NCBI RefSeq assembly: GCF_900258435.1
Contig: NZ_LT992558.1
Location: 737,275 to 787,172, forward strand
DNA length: 49,898 nt
Reading direction: 5' to 3'
Source of the DNA: Carnobacterium divergens
GTDB taxonomy: Bacteria; Bacillota; Bacilli; Lactobacillales; Carnobacteriaceae
In this document: one piece after another, positions 17,202 through 26,820 of the stretch
How positions within the stretch are numbered: position 1 is the stretch's first letter
Layout: each line of letters starts with the position of its first letter
Notes under the pieces: generated by a model
What the model was told of the DNA's origin: nothing
The model's database searches: none
The model's input: the letters and a program-made list of their open reading frames with translations, nothing else
Translations under genes and position numbers: made by a program

Positions 17202-17291
17202 AAAATAATCTCCTTTCAAATCCTTTAGTTTTACATTATTATGGTACCGAAAAAATGTAAAAAGACCTAATGATTTGCTCAAAAAATAATT

Positions 17292-18137
17292 TTATAAATC
17301 CAATTCATAGTAATCAAAGATTGCTTCTTGGTAAAAACCTGCCGATAAGTACAATTTTAAAGCACGGGCATTTTGGCTATCGACTTCAAGGTAAAGTTTT
17401 TGAAATGGTTGGTCAATTGCAAGTTGAATCCCTTGATTTAGTAGCGCGCGTCCCAGTCCTTGTCCTTGCCATTCGCTTGTAATGACCACTCCGTAAATCC
17501 CAATGATTCCTTGGAAATGGTCTAATTTAATTTTTCCTACAATTTCATTATCTAAATAGGCGATATAATTTCCTTCAATTTCAAGAGCCTCTATTTTTTG
17601 GGGGTCATAAATTAGTTTATCCTGAGGTGTAAAACCTTCATGATCAAGACGATAGAGTAGTTTTCGATCTTCTTGACTAGCCGAGTGAAGAACCAAAGGG
17701 GAGTAATCCGCTTGATTAAAATTAGCTGGATCAAAATTTAAACGATATTCTGTAAACGAGAAAGCCCCGGCATATTTTTTAATTAAAGCAGGAATGATAG
17801 GATCTTTTCGATCCGAAATAAATAGAATTCTTTTAATTTCTTGTTCTTTAGCATAGTTTACTAGGGCGTTAATAAGAATTATGGCAATTTCTTGATTGTT
17901 ATTAGTTAAAATACTCGCTTCAATTTCAACTCCATCAAAAGTACTTGCGGATAAGTAGCCTTTCAGTTCAGTTTTTTCAAAATAAAGAAAATGTTGGTAA
18001 TGAGGGGAATTTTTTTCAAAAGCTTTAGGGTCTAATTTATAAGAAAGATTTTCCTTTTGTTGTGCTGATTCAAGTGTTTGGATTGCTTGAATGTGTGAAT
18101 CTGTTAATTGTTGCAGATGGCATAATTCAGTTTCCAA
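17292..18137 (-). CDS. Two-domain GNAT N-acetyltransferase
   Basis: 281 residues from a TTG start with GGAGG seven bases upstream. The C-terminal half holds a standard GNAT core with the acetyl-CoA loop in VITSEWQGQGLGRALL (about residue 220-235) and a final LYLEVDSQNARALKLYLSAGF. The N-terminal half looks like a degenerate GNAT fold without the loop. The acceptor substrate is unknown. Confidence 0.85.
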   Translation of the reverse strand: METELCHLQQLTDSHIQAIQTLESAQQKENLSYKLDPKAFEKNSPHYQHFLYFEKTELKGYLSASTFDGVEIEASILTNNNQEIAIILINALVNYAKEQEIKRILFISDRKDPIIPALIKKYAGAFSFTEYRLNFDPANFNQADYSPLVLHSASQEDRKLLYRLDHEGFTPQDKLIYDPQKIEALEIEGNYIAYLDNEIVGKIKLDHFQGIIGIYGVVITSEWQGQGLGRALLNQGIQLAIDQPFQKLYLEVDSQNARALKLYLSAGFYQEAIFDYYELDL

Positions 18138-18260
18138 TAGGCTTCCTCCGATTCTGTTTTATTCTCTTTTTCATTATAGGCTTTTTTATCAAATAGGGAA
18201 ATCTTAATTGAGATTTATGCTATAATTTAAACAAAATAATTTGTTTAAGGAGAGATTTAG

Positions 18261-18440
18261 ATGCCATTTGTTCATATTGAATTGATTGAAGGACGCTCAA
18301 AAGAGCAAAAAGAAAACTTAGTCAAAGAGGTAACAGAAGCAGTTGTTCGCAATACGGGCGCTGCTGGTGAAAGTGTCCATGTTATTTTACAAGAAATGAA
18401 AGCTAGTGACTACGCTCAAAATGGGATCTTCAAAGGATAA
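18261..18440 (+). CDS. 4-oxalocrotonate tautomerase family protein
   Basis: A 59-residue gene (begins MPFVHIELIEGRSKEQK, ends NGIFKG). It has the catalytic Pro directly after the start Met and the beta-alpha-beta form of the 4-OT family. These small proteins assemble into hexamers and tautomerise 2-hydroxydienoates or act on related keto-enols. The native substrate in lactic bacteria is unknown. RBS AAGGAGAG; an extended -10 (TGC TATAAT at 18221-18226) lies 35 bases upstream. Confidence 0.93.
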   Translation: MPFVHIELIEGRSKEQKENLVKEVTEAVVRNTGAAGESVHVILQEMKASDYAQNGIFKG

Positions 18441-18446
18441 AAATTA

Positions 18447-18475
18447 AACAGGTACTTTTAGTACTTGTTTTTTTA
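18447..18475 (+). terminator. Terminator of the tautomerase gene
   Basis: ACAGGTAC and GTACTTGT arms followed by seven T. Confidence 0.8.
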
Positions 18476-18486
18476 TTCGCAAGCTA

Positions 18487-18515
18487 TTGATAGCGTTTAC
18501 ATAAAGTGGTAAGAT
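18487..18515 (+). promoter_or_regulatory. Promoter of the histidine phosphatase gene
   Basis: TTGATA, 17 bases, TAAGAT with TGG before the -10, about 45 bases from the start codon. Confidence 0.55.
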
Positions 18516-18561
18516 ATTTAAAGAACGATTGTTTCTTATTTTTTAAAAGGAGGAAAAATAA

Positions 18562-19356
18562 ATGAAAAAGTTTATCAAAGCGATAGTGGTTGGTGCGGGA
18601 ATTAGTTTAATGATTGTTGGAAGTGGGCACGAGGCAAGTGGGAAAAAAGAAACTAAAAAAGAGTCTTCAAATGATGGAAAGGTAACCTTTTACATAGCGA
18701 GACACGGTAAAACGCTATTTAATACAATGGATCGTGTGCAAGGATGGTCAGACACGCCGCTGACAGAACAAGGTCGTGAAGTAGCAGAGGACTTAGGTCG
18801 TGGTTTAAAAGACATTAAGTTTAAATCAGCTTACAGCAGTGATTTGGGACGTGCAAGAGAGACGGCTCAACTGGTATTAGCAAATAACGGTCAAAAAAAA
18901 TTAGCGATTACACCAAAAGAGACATTAAGAGAAGCTTGTTATGGGAAATTTGAAGGTGATTTCAACGAAAATATGAAAAAAGCGATGGCTGAATATTACG
19001 GCTACGAAACGTTAGACAATAATCCACTAGGCAAAGAAATGTTCGAAAAAGGAGCCGATGCAGTAAGTGCATTAGACACAGAGTACCAGATGGGGGAAGA
19101 TGCCAAAACAATCAAAGCAAGAATGCAGACTACCTTAAAACAAATGGCTAAAAAAGAAGCTAAAAATGGTGGAGGCAATGTGCTAGTGGTTGGCCATGGG
19201 ATGTCAATTAATATCATGGTGTCAGATATGACGGATAAATATACGGGAGAAGGGTTGAAAAATGCAAGTGTAACCAAAATTATTTATGATAAAGGCAAAT
19301 TTAAAGTGGAATCTATTGGCGATACCAGTTATTTTGAAAAAGGCAAAAAAGAATAA
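18562..19356 (+). CDS. Exported histidine phosphatase family protein (phosphoglycerate mutase-like)
   Basis: 264 residues. A signal-type N-terminus (MKKFIKAIVVGAGISLMIVG) leads into the phosphohistidine motif ARHGKT (R47, H48, G49). The family follows with WSDTPLTEQG, SDLGRARETA, LREACYGKFEG and the second catalytic His in VVGHGMSI. It probably acts at the cell surface as a phosphatase of unknown substrate. Oddity: where a lipobox Cys would be expected (IVG-C), the codon is AGT for Ser21, one base from TGT. It may be released or simply anchored by its helix. Confidence 0.85.
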   Translation: MKKFIKAIVVGAGISLMIVGSGHEASGKKETKKESSNDGKVTFYIARHGKTLFNTMDRVQGWSDTPLTEQGREVAEDLGRGLKDIKFKSAYSSDLGRARETAQLVLANNGQKKLAITPKETLREACYGKFEGDFNENMKKAMAEYYGYETLDNNPLGKEMFEKGADAVSALDTEYQMGEDAKTIKARMQTTLKQMAKKEAKNGGGNVLVVGHGMSINIMVSDMTDKYTGEGLKNASVTKIIYDKGKFKVESIGDTSYFEKGKKE

Positions 19357-19390
19357 AAAGTAGCTGAAAAAAGCGACTAACCTACAATAA

Positions 19391-19435
19391 AAAAGCATGA
19401 ATCCCATTATAAAAATGAGGATTTCATGCTTTTTT
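19391..19435. terminator. Bidirectional terminator
   Basis: AAAAGCATGAA and TTCATGCTTTT arms with a mismatched middle, shared by the phosphatase gene and the converging HAD gene. Confidence 0.8.
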
Positions 19436-19446
19436 GATTAGGGTTT

Positions 19447-20259
19447 TTAACGAAAAGCCAGTTCTCTAATCACGTGTGCAACGCCGTCTTCGGCATTGGT
19501 TTTCGTAATAAAAGTAGCGATTTCTTTCACCGCAGGAACGGCATTGCCCATAGCAATTTTATATTTTGCAAAGTGCAACATGTCCATATCGTTCATATTA
19601 TCACCAATCGCCATCACATTTTCTTGAGGAATATGAAGGTGAGCAGCTAAATCTTTCACCGCGTTGCCTTTATTTGCCTTTTTATTTAAAATTTCATAAT
19701 AAAAATCTTCACTTTTAATCATCGTATAGCGTTCATTAAATTCAGCAGGAATTTGTGAAATTCCTTGATCTAAAATAGCCGGATGATCAATCATCATCAT
19801 TTTACTGATTTCGATTGCAGGGTCAATTTCTTCAACAGTTCGATACTTTAAAGGGATATTTACTAAGAAAGCTTCTCGAACTGTATATTCGCTAATGTCT
19901 TTATTGGTTGTATAAAGATGATCCATATCAAAGGTTTGGAAATGAACCCCAATTTCGTTGCTAAGTTTTTCTAAGGCTAAAAAGTCTTGATAACCTAATG
20001 TATGGTGAACAATTGCCTTTCCATCATGTGTGCTTTGAACTAAAGCCCCATTATAAGTGATGGCAAAATCGCCTTCTTCTTCTAAATTCAATTCCGCTAA
20101 GAAGTCTTTAACGCCAATCAAAGGTCGGCCTGTACATAAAACAATTTTGATTCCTTTTGTTTTTGCTTCCATAATCGTTTCTTTCACGGCTTGACTGATT
20201 TTTTTATCTGGATTTAACAGTGTTCCATCTAGGTCGATGGCAATTAATTCAATACTCAT
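19447..20259 (-). CDS. Cof-type HAD phosphatase (YidA-like)
   Basis: 270 residues, the normal length of the HAD-IIB Cof subfamily. Motif I is AIDLDGTLLN at the N-terminus, motif II CTGRP near residue 43, the Lys is in NKANKGNAV near residue 195, and motif III/IV is IGDNMNDMDM near 215. It dephosphorylates small sugar or cofactor phosphates in known relatives. The exact substrate is open. Last gene of the lipL-HD-HAD operon, starting directly at the stop of the HD gene. Confidence 0.9.
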   Translation of the reverse strand: MSIELIAIDLDGTLLNPDKKISQAVKETIMEAKTKGIKIVLCTGRPLIGVKDFLAELNLEEEGDFAITYNGALVQSTHDGKAIVHHTLGYQDFLALEKLSNEIGVHFQTFDMDHLYTTNKDISEYTVREAFLVNIPLKYRTVEEIDPAIEISKMMMIDHPAILDQGISQIPAEFNERYTMIKSEDFYYEILNKKANKGNAVKDLAAHLHIPQENVMAIGDNMNDMDMLHFAKYKIAMGNAVPAVKEIATFITKTNAEDGVAHVIRELAFR

Positions 20260-21651
20260 TTAATCTGATTCCTCCTGAAATGTGATTGGGTTTTTAATTG
20301 CGCCATTGGCAATATATTTTGTAAATTCATTAAACAAAGGTTCAAATAAATTCACTTCACTTGTACTAGCGGGTTTAATAATCTCTTTTGGAAAATAAAA
20401 ACGTTCATCTCCTCGAACTTTACCAGTCAGCGCAGCAACAATCGGACTTGCTTTAGATAACTCAATTAAAGAACCATCTGCTTCAACTAATTCAATTTGA
20501 GTTCGATGATTGATTTGCTCTGGGCGATAAAAATCATAAGGCAAGTCATAACTGTTATTGATAGCGGTATAGTAAACCGGATCATAACCGGATTCTAAAA
20601 TCAACGTTTCTAAATGACGGATTACAGGTAAATCTGTTTCACTGTTGAAGGCAACTGATTTAAATGGATGTCGATCTAAAAAGCGAGTAGCTAAGTCACT
20701 TAAAATCGCATCGTTCTCTTCACGCCATTGAGTAAAATAGGTATTTAAAACCCCGTCATCTAATTTTAAATAGTCCTTCAGTGTAAAATCATTTCTGAAA
20801 AATGGAGCTAACAGAGAAACGGAGCCTAGCATTTCAAAATCAGGATCTTCGTAGAGCTTTTTAGCGCGTTTTAACAAATGATCTAAAATGACTTCCATAC
20901 TTCTAGAAACAGGATGAAAGTAAACTTGCATATACATTTGATAACGACTCACCACATAATCTTCAACCGCATGCATACCGGATACTTGGAAAGAAATGCC
21001 ATCTTTGTAAGGACGCATGACACGCAAAATTCTCGTTAAATCAAAAGTACCATAATTGACTCCGGTAAAATAAGCATCTCTTAACAAGTAATCCATTCGA
21101 TCTGCATCAATCTGACTAGAAATCAATTGAACAACCTGTGGATTAGGATAGGTTTTTTGAATGACACTTGCTACTTTTTCAGGAAAATCAAAATGGATTT
21201 TTTTTAAAATTTGATTGACTTCAGTTTCTGGCGAAGTAATAATTTCTACTGTAATAGCTTCATGATCCGTTTCAAAAATACGCTCAAAAGTATGAGAATA
21301 AGGACCGTGACCAATATCATGAAGCAGAGCTGCACAAAGGACAACTAGACGTTCACGATCATCCCAGCCTCCGTCACCCTCAATTTTTGTAGAGAAGCTT
21401 CTTGCGAATTTATCACAAATTCTTCTAGCAATTTCATAAACGCCTAAAGAATGAGTGAAACGAGAATGCTCTGCACCGTGAAAAGTAAAAGAAGAAGTTC
21501 CAAGCTGTTTAATGCGACGCAGTCGTTGAAATTCACGAGAGTTAATCAAGTCTAAAATCACTTGATGTTGAACATGAATATAATCATGAACAGGATCACG
21601 AAAAACCTGTTCAATTGGCAATAGTTGATCTTGATAGGCTATTGAATTCAT
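20260..21651 (-). CDS. HD-domain phosphohydrolase (YwfO-like)
   Basis: 463 residues. The HD metal-binding set is seen as RFTHSLGVYEIARR, then LLHDIGHGPYSHTFE and a later SSQIDADRMDYLLRD, as in dNTPase-like HD proteins such as B. subtilis YwfO. It overlaps lipL by four bases at its start, so the two are translationally coupled. In B. subtilis ywfO and the lipL gene (ywfL) are also near each other. A dNTP triphosphohydrolase or other phosphodiesterase role is expected but not proven. Confidence 0.85.
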   Translation of the reverse strand: MNSIAYQDQLLPIEQVFRDPVHDYIHVQHQVILDLINSREFQRLRRIKQLGTSSFTFHGAEHSRFTHSLGVYEIARRICDKFARSFSTKIEGDGGWDDRERLVVLCAALLHDIGHGPYSHTFERIFETDHEAITVEIITSPETEVNQILKKIHFDFPEKVASVIQKTYPNPQVVQLISSQIDADRMDYLLRDAYFTGVNYGTFDLTRILRVMRPYKDGISFQVSGMHAVEDYVVSRYQMYMQVYFHPVSRSMEVILDHLLKRAKKLYEDPDFEMLGSVSLLAPFFRNDFTLKDYLKLDDGVLNTYFTQWREENDAILSDLATRFLDRHPFKSVAFNSETDLPVIRHLETLILESGYDPVYYTAINNSYDLPYDFYRPEQINHRTQIELVEADGSLIELSKASPIVAALTGKVRGDERFYFPKEIIKPASTSEVNLFEPLFNEFTKYIANGAIKNPITFQEESD

Positions 21652-22514
21652 CTACTCAGCTCCTCATCGAATGTTTCTGCTAACATTTGTTCATTGCGTT
21701 CAATCATTTTTTGATAAGCCATTTTATAATTTTCTTTCAATTCTAAGTCATAATGTCCATCGCTTAACAAACAGCCATTCGTTTTTAACGTTTCAAGAAT
21801 TCTTTTTTTGACGCCATCCACAGTTAAAGGGGTTTCAAGCAACGCATCTAAATTTGCCATAACCGCTGGATTCACCTTAGGAAAATGCCATTTCACTGTT
21901 TCATTTGCCAATCCGACTTGATAAAAATCACGAATCATTTCGGTTCTTTTATCCTGAGAGCCCGTCACGCTAAGATAAATCATAATTGCCACACCTTTTT
22001 TTAAACGGCGCTGTGCGATGCCAGCAAATTTTTTCCCATCAATACTTAAATCAAAATCTCCTGGACAATAAGATTCTTCAATTTCATAAGCATCAATGGT
22101 TTTCCCATACGCTTTAAATGTTTGGCGAATCAAGCGTAACATAAACTCGTATCCTTCCGTAATACTCATCTTAACAAGAGGATCTTCAGGAAGAATCAAT
22201 GAAAAATTCAACACGCCCTCATTTGAAGCCACTGCCAGACCACCCGAATTACGAACTAAAAAGTGTTGTTGATGGTGAATAAAAACGTTTAACGCATCCT
22301 TGAAAAAAGGCAATTTTGTATCCATCATTCCTAAAATTACTAATTCAGAAGCAGTCCAAAAATGCAATGCTCCAAAGGATTGATGAGTCCCAATTTTTTT
22401 TATCAAGCTATCTCCCAAAGCAAAATGAGAAATAAATTGATTTGTAAAAGGCATCGAAGTGGAATCATATAGTTCATAAGCTTGTTGACTTAAATAATCT
22501 TTTTTTTCTGACAT
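21648..22514 (-). CDS. lipL: Octanoyl-[GcvH]:protein N-octanoyltransferase LipL
   Basis: 288 residues of the lipoate ligase / octanoyltransferase fold. It has VRNSGGLAVASNEGVLNFSL as the substrate loop, then Cys150 in EESYCPGDFDLS and the Lys in KKFAGIAQRRLKKG. Position 150 is the number I recall for the catalytic Cys of B. subtilis LipL, which separates it from plain lipoate ligases. LipL moves octanoyl or lipoyl groups from GcvH to E2 subunits. It diverges from the E1 alpha/beta genes, a suggestive but not decisive link. Promoter: -10 TATAAT at plus-strand 22568-22573 on the minus strand. Confidence 0.87.
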   Translation of the reverse strand: MSEKKDYLSQQAYELYDSTSMPFTNQFISHFALGDSLIKKIGTHQSFGALHFWTASELVILGMMDTKLPFFKDALNVFIHHQQHFLVRNSGGLAVASNEGVLNFSLILPEDPLVKMSITEGYEFMLRLIRQTFKAYGKTIDAYEIEESYCPGDFDLSIDGKKFAGIAQRRLKKGVAIMIYLSVTGSQDKRTEMIRDFYQVGLANETVKWHFPKVNPAVMANLDALLETPLTVDGVKKRILETLKTNGCLLSDGHYDLELKENYKMAYQKMIERNEQMLAETFDEELSR

Positions 22515-22646
22515 AGTTTGTCTTCCTTTATAGTAAAATTACGATACTGTTTATATTTAATAACTTCATTATACCAAAAAATAGCGCAACAAGAAGCATA
22601 AATAAAGGAATTAAGCTAAAAAATTGCTAAGAGTTAAGTAGAATAG

Positions 22647-22676
22647 TTGACCTTAATTTCAAAAACACGTTATACT
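22647..22676 (+). promoter_or_regulatory. Promoter of the E1 alpha/beta operon
   Basis: TTGACC, 18 bases, TATACT, about 46 bases before the TTG start. Confidence 0.6.
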
Positions 22677-22722
22677 ATTTACAATTGATTCGAGAAGGAA
22701 CATTTGTAAAGGAGGCGTTTTT

Positions 22723-23712
22723 TTGACCAGTCGAATAAAAAATTTAGCTGGATTGTCAGACGAAGACTTTAAAAACATTTATCAAATGATGTGGGAAATC
22801 CGCTTTTTTGATGAAAAAGTAGAAGAACTTTTTGCAAAAGGAAAAATACATGGAACAACACATCTTTCAATAGGTCAAGAAGCGACGGCTGCAGGAACCG
22901 GTTATTTATTAAGAAAAACCGATTGGATTACTTCAACACATCGAGGGCACGGTCACAGCATTGCAAAAGGAACCTCAATGACGGCAATGATGGCTGAATT
23001 ATTCGGCAAACGAAGTGGTACAAACGCTGGTAAAGGTGGCAGTATGCATATTGCTGAATTAGCAGAGGGGAATTTAGGTTCAAATGGCATTGTGGGTGCA
23101 GGATTTCCCATTGCCGTTGGAGCCGCCTTATCTGCTCAATTAAAAGGCGAAGACCGAGTAGTTATTTGCTATGCTGGGGATGGCGCAACAAACGAAGGAA
23201 GTTTTCATGAAGCTTTAAATTTAGCCTCGATTTGGCAAGTTCCAGCACTCTTTTTTATTGAAAATAATCAATACGGGATGAGCAGTAAAATTGATCAGAT
23301 GGTAAATATCCCTCAACTCTCCAAACGAGCTGAAAGCTATGGATTAAAAGGCGTAACGATTGATGGAAATGACTTAATCGCTGTACTCGATACAACTTAT
23401 CAAGGGATAGAAGAAGCCAGAAAAGGCAATGGTCCGATGATGATAGAAGCCCTAACTTACCGTTTCAAAGGGCATTCAAAGTCAGATGAACGGATTTATC
23501 GCACAAAAGAAGAAGAGTTGCGTTGGGAAGAAGAACGAGACCCTATCAAATTAACTGAAAAATTATTGACGAACTCTCAAGTTGCTTCAAACGAAGAACT
23601 AATGAAATTAAAAAAACAAGCCTTTGAGAATGTTCAAAAAGCGGTTCAAGAAGCAGAAAAAAGTGAAGATAGTGAATTAAGTGATTTAACGACACAAGTT
23701 TATGCAGAATAG
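22723..23712 (+). CDS. acoA: Thiamine-diphosphate dehydrogenase E1 alpha (acetoin/pyruvate type)
   Basis: 329 residues from a TTG start with AAAGGAGG ahead. The ThDP motif is clear: [13 protein letters not shown] through to ENNQYG, with a phosphorylatable-loop region SKSDERIY further on. The overall length and sequence resemble acetoin dehydrogenase alpha (AcoA) more than the longer PDH E1 alpha of lactic bacteria. It pairs with the beta subunit 10 bases downstream to decarboxylate pyruvate, acetoin or a 2-oxo acid and pass the acyl group to a lipoyl E2. No E2 or E3 gene is in this cluster. Confidence 0.87.
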   Translation: MTSRIKNLAGLSDEDFKNIYQMMWEIRFFDEKVEELFAKGKIHGTTHLSIGQEATAAGTGYLLRKTDWITSTHRGHGHSIAKGTSMTAMMAELFGKRSGTNAGKGGSMHIAELAEGNLGSNGIVGAGFPIAVGAALSAQLKGEDRVVICYAGDGATNEGSFHEALNLASIWQVPALFFIENNQYGMSSKIDQMVNIPQLSKRAESYGLKGVTIDGNDLIAVLDTTYQGIEEARKGNGPMMIEALTYRFKGHSKSDERIYRTKEEELRWEEERDPIKLTEKLLTNSQVASNEELMKLKKQAFENVQKAVQEAEKSEDSELSDLTTQVYAE

Positions 23713-23722
23713 GAGGTGCGTG

Positions 23723-24712
23723 ATGAGAGAAATAACTTATATCCAAGCAGTCAATGAAGCATTAGATGAAGCATTGGCAACAAATGAAGAAGTTTTCCTA
23801 ATGGGAGAAGACATTGGTGTTTATGGTGGTGGCTTTGGTGCAACCAAAGGACTTGTTGAAAAATACGGCCAAAAGCGCATCCGCTCCACCCCTATTTCTG
23901 AAAGCGCGATTGCAGGAACAGCAGTTGGAGCAGCGATTACCGGCATGCGTCCTGTGATAGAACTCCAATTTTCCGATTTTATTACGATTGCTATGGATCA
24001 GCTAGTGAATCAAGCAGCAAAAATGCACTATATGTATGGCGGAAAAGTTAACGTACCCTTAGTAATGAGAACCGCTGGAGGATCAGGCACCGGTGCTGCA
24101 GCGCAACATTCCCAAAGTTTAGAAAATTGGATGGCGCATATTCCAGGATTAAAAGTCATTCAGCCCTCCAATGCCTATGACGCCAAAGGATTGCTACACG
24201 CAGCGATAGAAGATAATAATCCCGTGATGTTTTACGAACACAAATTATGCTATAAACTAAGCTGTGACGTTCCAAACGAAAAATATACGATTCCGATTGG
24301 AGTTGCAGCTATTAAACAACCAGGAACGGACATCACTGTCGTAGCTACAGGGGTGATGGTCCATAAAGCGCTAGACGTTGCAAAAAAACTAGCCCCAACA
24401 GGCATTTCTTTAGAAGTAATCGATCCAAGAACCTTAGTCCCATTAGATAAAGAAACGATTTTAAAATCAGTCATCAAAACAGGTCGACTAATGATTGTCC
24501 ATGAGGCTGTAAAAGAAAGTGGCTTTGGAGGCGAAATTGCAAGTATAGTTGTTGAAAGCGAGGCATTCTATTCCTTAAAAGCACCCATCAAACGCTTAGG
24601 AGGAGCATTTATTCCGATGCCTTACCAAAAAGAATTAGAAAAAGCCGCGATTCCGCAATGTGAAGATATCGAAGCAGCAGCCAAAACGCTTATGCATGAG
24701 CATAAAAATTAA
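23723..24712 (+). CDS. acoB: Thiamine-diphosphate dehydrogenase E1 beta
   Basis: 329 residues from the ATG after AGGAGGTG; an in-frame ATG seven codons earlier lies before that site. Transketolase-like Pyr domain with [37 protein letters not shown] and [12 protein letters not shown], then the C-terminal swivel domain ([21 protein letters not shown]). Forms the alpha2beta2 E1 with the previous gene. The symbol acoB is by homology; the substrate could be acetoin or a 2-oxo acid. Confidence 0.87.
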   Translation: MREITYIQAVNEALDEALATNEEVFLMGEDIGVYGGGFGATKGLVEKYGQKRIRSTPISESAIAGTAVGAAITGMRPVIELQFSDFITIAMDQLVNQAAKMHYMYGGKVNVPLVMRTAGGSGTGAAAQHSQSLENWMAHIPGLKVIQPSNAYDAKGLLHAAIEDNNPVMFYEHKLCYKLSCDVPNEKYTIPIGVAAIKQPGTDITVVATGVMVHKALDVAKKLAPTGISLEVIDPRTLVPLDKETILKSVIKTGRLMIVHEAVKESGFGGEIASIVVESEAFYSLKAPIKRLGGAFIPMPYQKELEKAAIPQCEDIEAAAKTLMHEHKN

Positions 24713-24741
24713 AAAAGAACGAGAACGTAAGGGGGGATACG

Positions 24742-25683
24742 TTGAGAATTACCGAAGATCGACGCAACCTATTAAAAGCGGCTACCATGTATTACAGCGA
24801 AGGAAAAACCCAAGCAGAAATTGCCAAAAAAATGAACATTTCAAGACCCGTTATTTCAAAAATGCTACAACTTGCGAGACAGGAAGGCATTGTTGAAATT
24901 TACGTCAAAGATGAAAATGCACATTCGATTGCGTTGGCCTTAGAAATTGAAAAAAAATATCAACTAAATGATGTAATTGTAGTTCCTAAAAGCATCGAAT
25001 TTTCCAAAAGTACGATTAAGCATAATGTGGCTAAAGCGGCAGTTTCCTATTTAACTACACACCTAACAAAGGATGCTAAAATAGGCCTTTCTTGGGGGAC
25101 GACGATTGCAGAAGTTATTGACGAAATGCCTTATTTATCAAAGCCAGGAATAACGATCCATCCTTTAGTTGGTGGTATCCAAAGCCAACATGTTTATTTA
25201 GATGCCAACCATTTGACCTTTTTATTAGCTGAAAAATTATCTGCTCAGTGTAGCTATTTTTACGCACCAGCATTGGCTGACACCATTGAATTAAAAGAAT
25301 TACTAGCAGAATCAACCGTAGTTGAAACCGCAATGTCTGATGCCCGTAAAGTTGAGTTAGCCGTAATTGGTGTGGGAAATCCTTTAGACAATACCACTTG
25401 GAAAGAACTCGGTTATATTGGAAAAAAAGAGCTGACACAAGCAAAAAAACAAGGAATTGTTGGAGATGCGGTAGCCTCTTTGTTTGATAAAACAGGCCAA
25501 ACCGTTGTCACCGATTTAACGAAGCGAATGATGGGAATGACAATTGAAGACTTGGTTCAAATTCCCAATGTAGTGGCAATTGCGTCAGGATCAACTAAAG
25601 GAACAAGCATTCAAGCCCTATTAAACAATCATGTAATAAATACCTTGATTATCGATCAATCCATTGCAGAACAACTATACTAA
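24742..25683 (+). CDS. SorC/DeoR-type sugar-binding transcriptional regulator
   Basis: 313 residues from a TTG start with AAGGGGGG. An N-terminal helix-turn-helix (KTQAEIAKKMNISRPVISKML, about residues 20-40) is followed by the SorC effector-binding domain (GLSWGTTIAEV, GVGNPL, PNVVAIASGSTKG). The domain usually binds a phosphorylated sugar or polyol. It sits directly after E1 beta, so it probably controls this operon and may tie it to carbon supply. Confidence 0.87.
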   Translation: MRITEDRRNLLKAATMYYSEGKTQAEIAKKMNISRPVISKMLQLARQEGIVEIYVKDENAHSIALALEIEKKYQLNDVIVVPKSIEFSKSTIKHNVAKAAVSYLTTHLTKDAKIGLSWGTTIAEVIDEMPYLSKPGITIHPLVGGIQSQHVYLDANHLTFLLAEKLSAQCSYFYAPALADTIELKELLAESTVVETAMSDARKVELAVIGVGNPLDNTTWKELGYIGKKELTQAKKQGIVGDAVASLFDKTGQTVVTDLTKRMMGMTIEDLVQIPNVVAIASGSTKGTSIQALLNNHVINTLIIDQSIAEQLY

Positions 25684-25703
25684 GAAACAAAAGGAGTAAA
25701 AAA

Positions 25704-26132
25704 ATGAGCTTAAAAAAAATAACCCCAGTAAACATTCAATTATCAACAACGATTACACAATATGAAGCAGTAGAAAACCACACTTTCGATGTAATGGGGC
25801 AAGCCACTCAAATGGGAGATACCCTCTATGTGCGTTACAAAGAAGAAACCGAAGGCGAGACCCCAGTTACAATTAAAATAGAACCAGATGGAACTGTGGG
25901 GTTGATTCGAGCAGGAGAAACAAGAACAAAATTACGTTTTGGCAAAGGTGAACGTTATGTGACACACTATACGACCCCTCAAGGAGTAGTTTCATTAGAA
26001 ACAATGACCAATCATTTGCAAATTAGTTTGATGGATCAACCCTTTCGTGGCAATCTAGAAATCCATTACGATCTCTATATGGGAAAAGAAAAATTAGGAG
26101 AATACAAATTACAATTGCTTTTTACTGCCTAA
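25704..26132 (+). CDS. DUF1934 family beta-barrel protein (YwiB-like)
   Basis: 142 residues with alternating beta strands and no membrane segment. It contains features of the calycin-like DUF1934 family: VRYKEE, VTIKIEPDGTVGLIRAGETRTKL, GKGERYVTHY and a C-terminal YDLYMGKEKLGEYKLQL. Function unknown. RBS AAAGGAG. It is 20 bases after the SorC gene and 44 bases before rpoE. Confidence 0.82.
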   Translation: MSLKKITPVNIQLSTTITQYEAVENHTFDVMGQATQMGDTLYVRYKEETEGETPVTIKIEPDGTVGLIRAGETRTKLRFGKGERYVTHYTTPQGVVSLETMTNHLQISLMDQPFRGNLEIHYDLYMGKEKLGEYKLQLLFTA

Positions 26133-26176
26133 ATATTGTATGATAAAGAGTAGACTGTTGAAAGGACGTGGCGAAT

Positions 26177-26776
26177 GTGGAATTAAAACGATTTGACGGT
26201 ATGAAAAAAGATGAATTGTCAATGATTGAAGTAGCTCATGCCATTTTAGAACAAAAAGGAGACGTGATGGATTTTTCTGAACTCGTTGAACAAATTCAGA
26301 AATTTTTAGGCACTTCTGCTGCAAAAGTGAAAAAAAATACTCCGCAATTTTATACAGATTTAAATATTGATGGTAGTTTTATTTCTTTAGGAGACAATCG
26401 TTGGGGGTTACGTTCATGGTATCCAATCGATTCAATCGATGAAGAAGTAACTCATTCAACTGAAGAAGAGGCTCCACGTCGTAAAAAACGTAAAAAAGTG
26501 AGTGCATTTGTTCCAAATGTCGATGATGATGTAATTGATTACAACGATGACGATCCAGAAGATGAAGATGTTGTCTTAGTGGATGACGAAGGTGTTGTTG
26601 TTGATGATGAAAGTACAGAAGATCTTGGCGAATACAAATCTGACTTAACTGAATTAGGGACAGACGAAGATGAAGAAGACGAACTTCCAGATGGAATTGA
26701 AGGTTCTTTAACTTTAATTGATGAAGACGAAGAAGAAGATGACTTCGATTCAGAAGATGAAATCAACCCAATTTAA
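26177..26776 (+). CDS. rpoE: RNA polymerase delta subunit
   Basis: 199 residues from the GTG that reads VELKRFDG, as in relatives; a GTG three codons earlier is too near the GGA site at 26164. The folded N-terminal domain (about 1-90, with LSMIEVAHAILEQKG and DLNIDGSFISLGDNRWGLR) is followed by a basic patch and an acidic disordered tail of about 100 residues rich in Asp and Glu. It increases RNA polymerase recycling and promoter specificity in Gram-positives. The adjacent pyrG is a common neighbour. Confidence 0.93.
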   Translation: MELKRFDGMKKDELSMIEVAHAILEQKGDVMDFSELVEQIQKFLGTSAAKVKKNTPQFYTDLNIDGSFISLGDNRWGLRSWYPIDSIDEEVTHSTEEEAPRRKKRKKVSAFVPNVDDDVIDYNDDDPEDEDVVLVDDEGVVVDDESTEDLGEYKSDLTELGTDEDEEDELPDGIEGSLTLIDEDEEEDDFDSEDEINPI

Positions 26777-26785
26777 TGAATTGAC

Positions 26786-26820
26786 AAAACTTTCCTTTTT
26801 GGGAGAGTTTTTCTTTTTTT
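26786..26820 (+). terminator. Terminator of rpoE
   Basis: AAAACTTTCC and GGAGAGTTTT arms (one G-T pair) then a T-rich run. The rest of the 468-base gap to pyrG is the pyrG promoter and leader. Confidence 0.7.

Noticed and set aside
26539-26766. Minus-strand Ser-rich ORF within rpoE
   Set aside because: Antisense of the Asp/Glu-rich tail; composition artefact.
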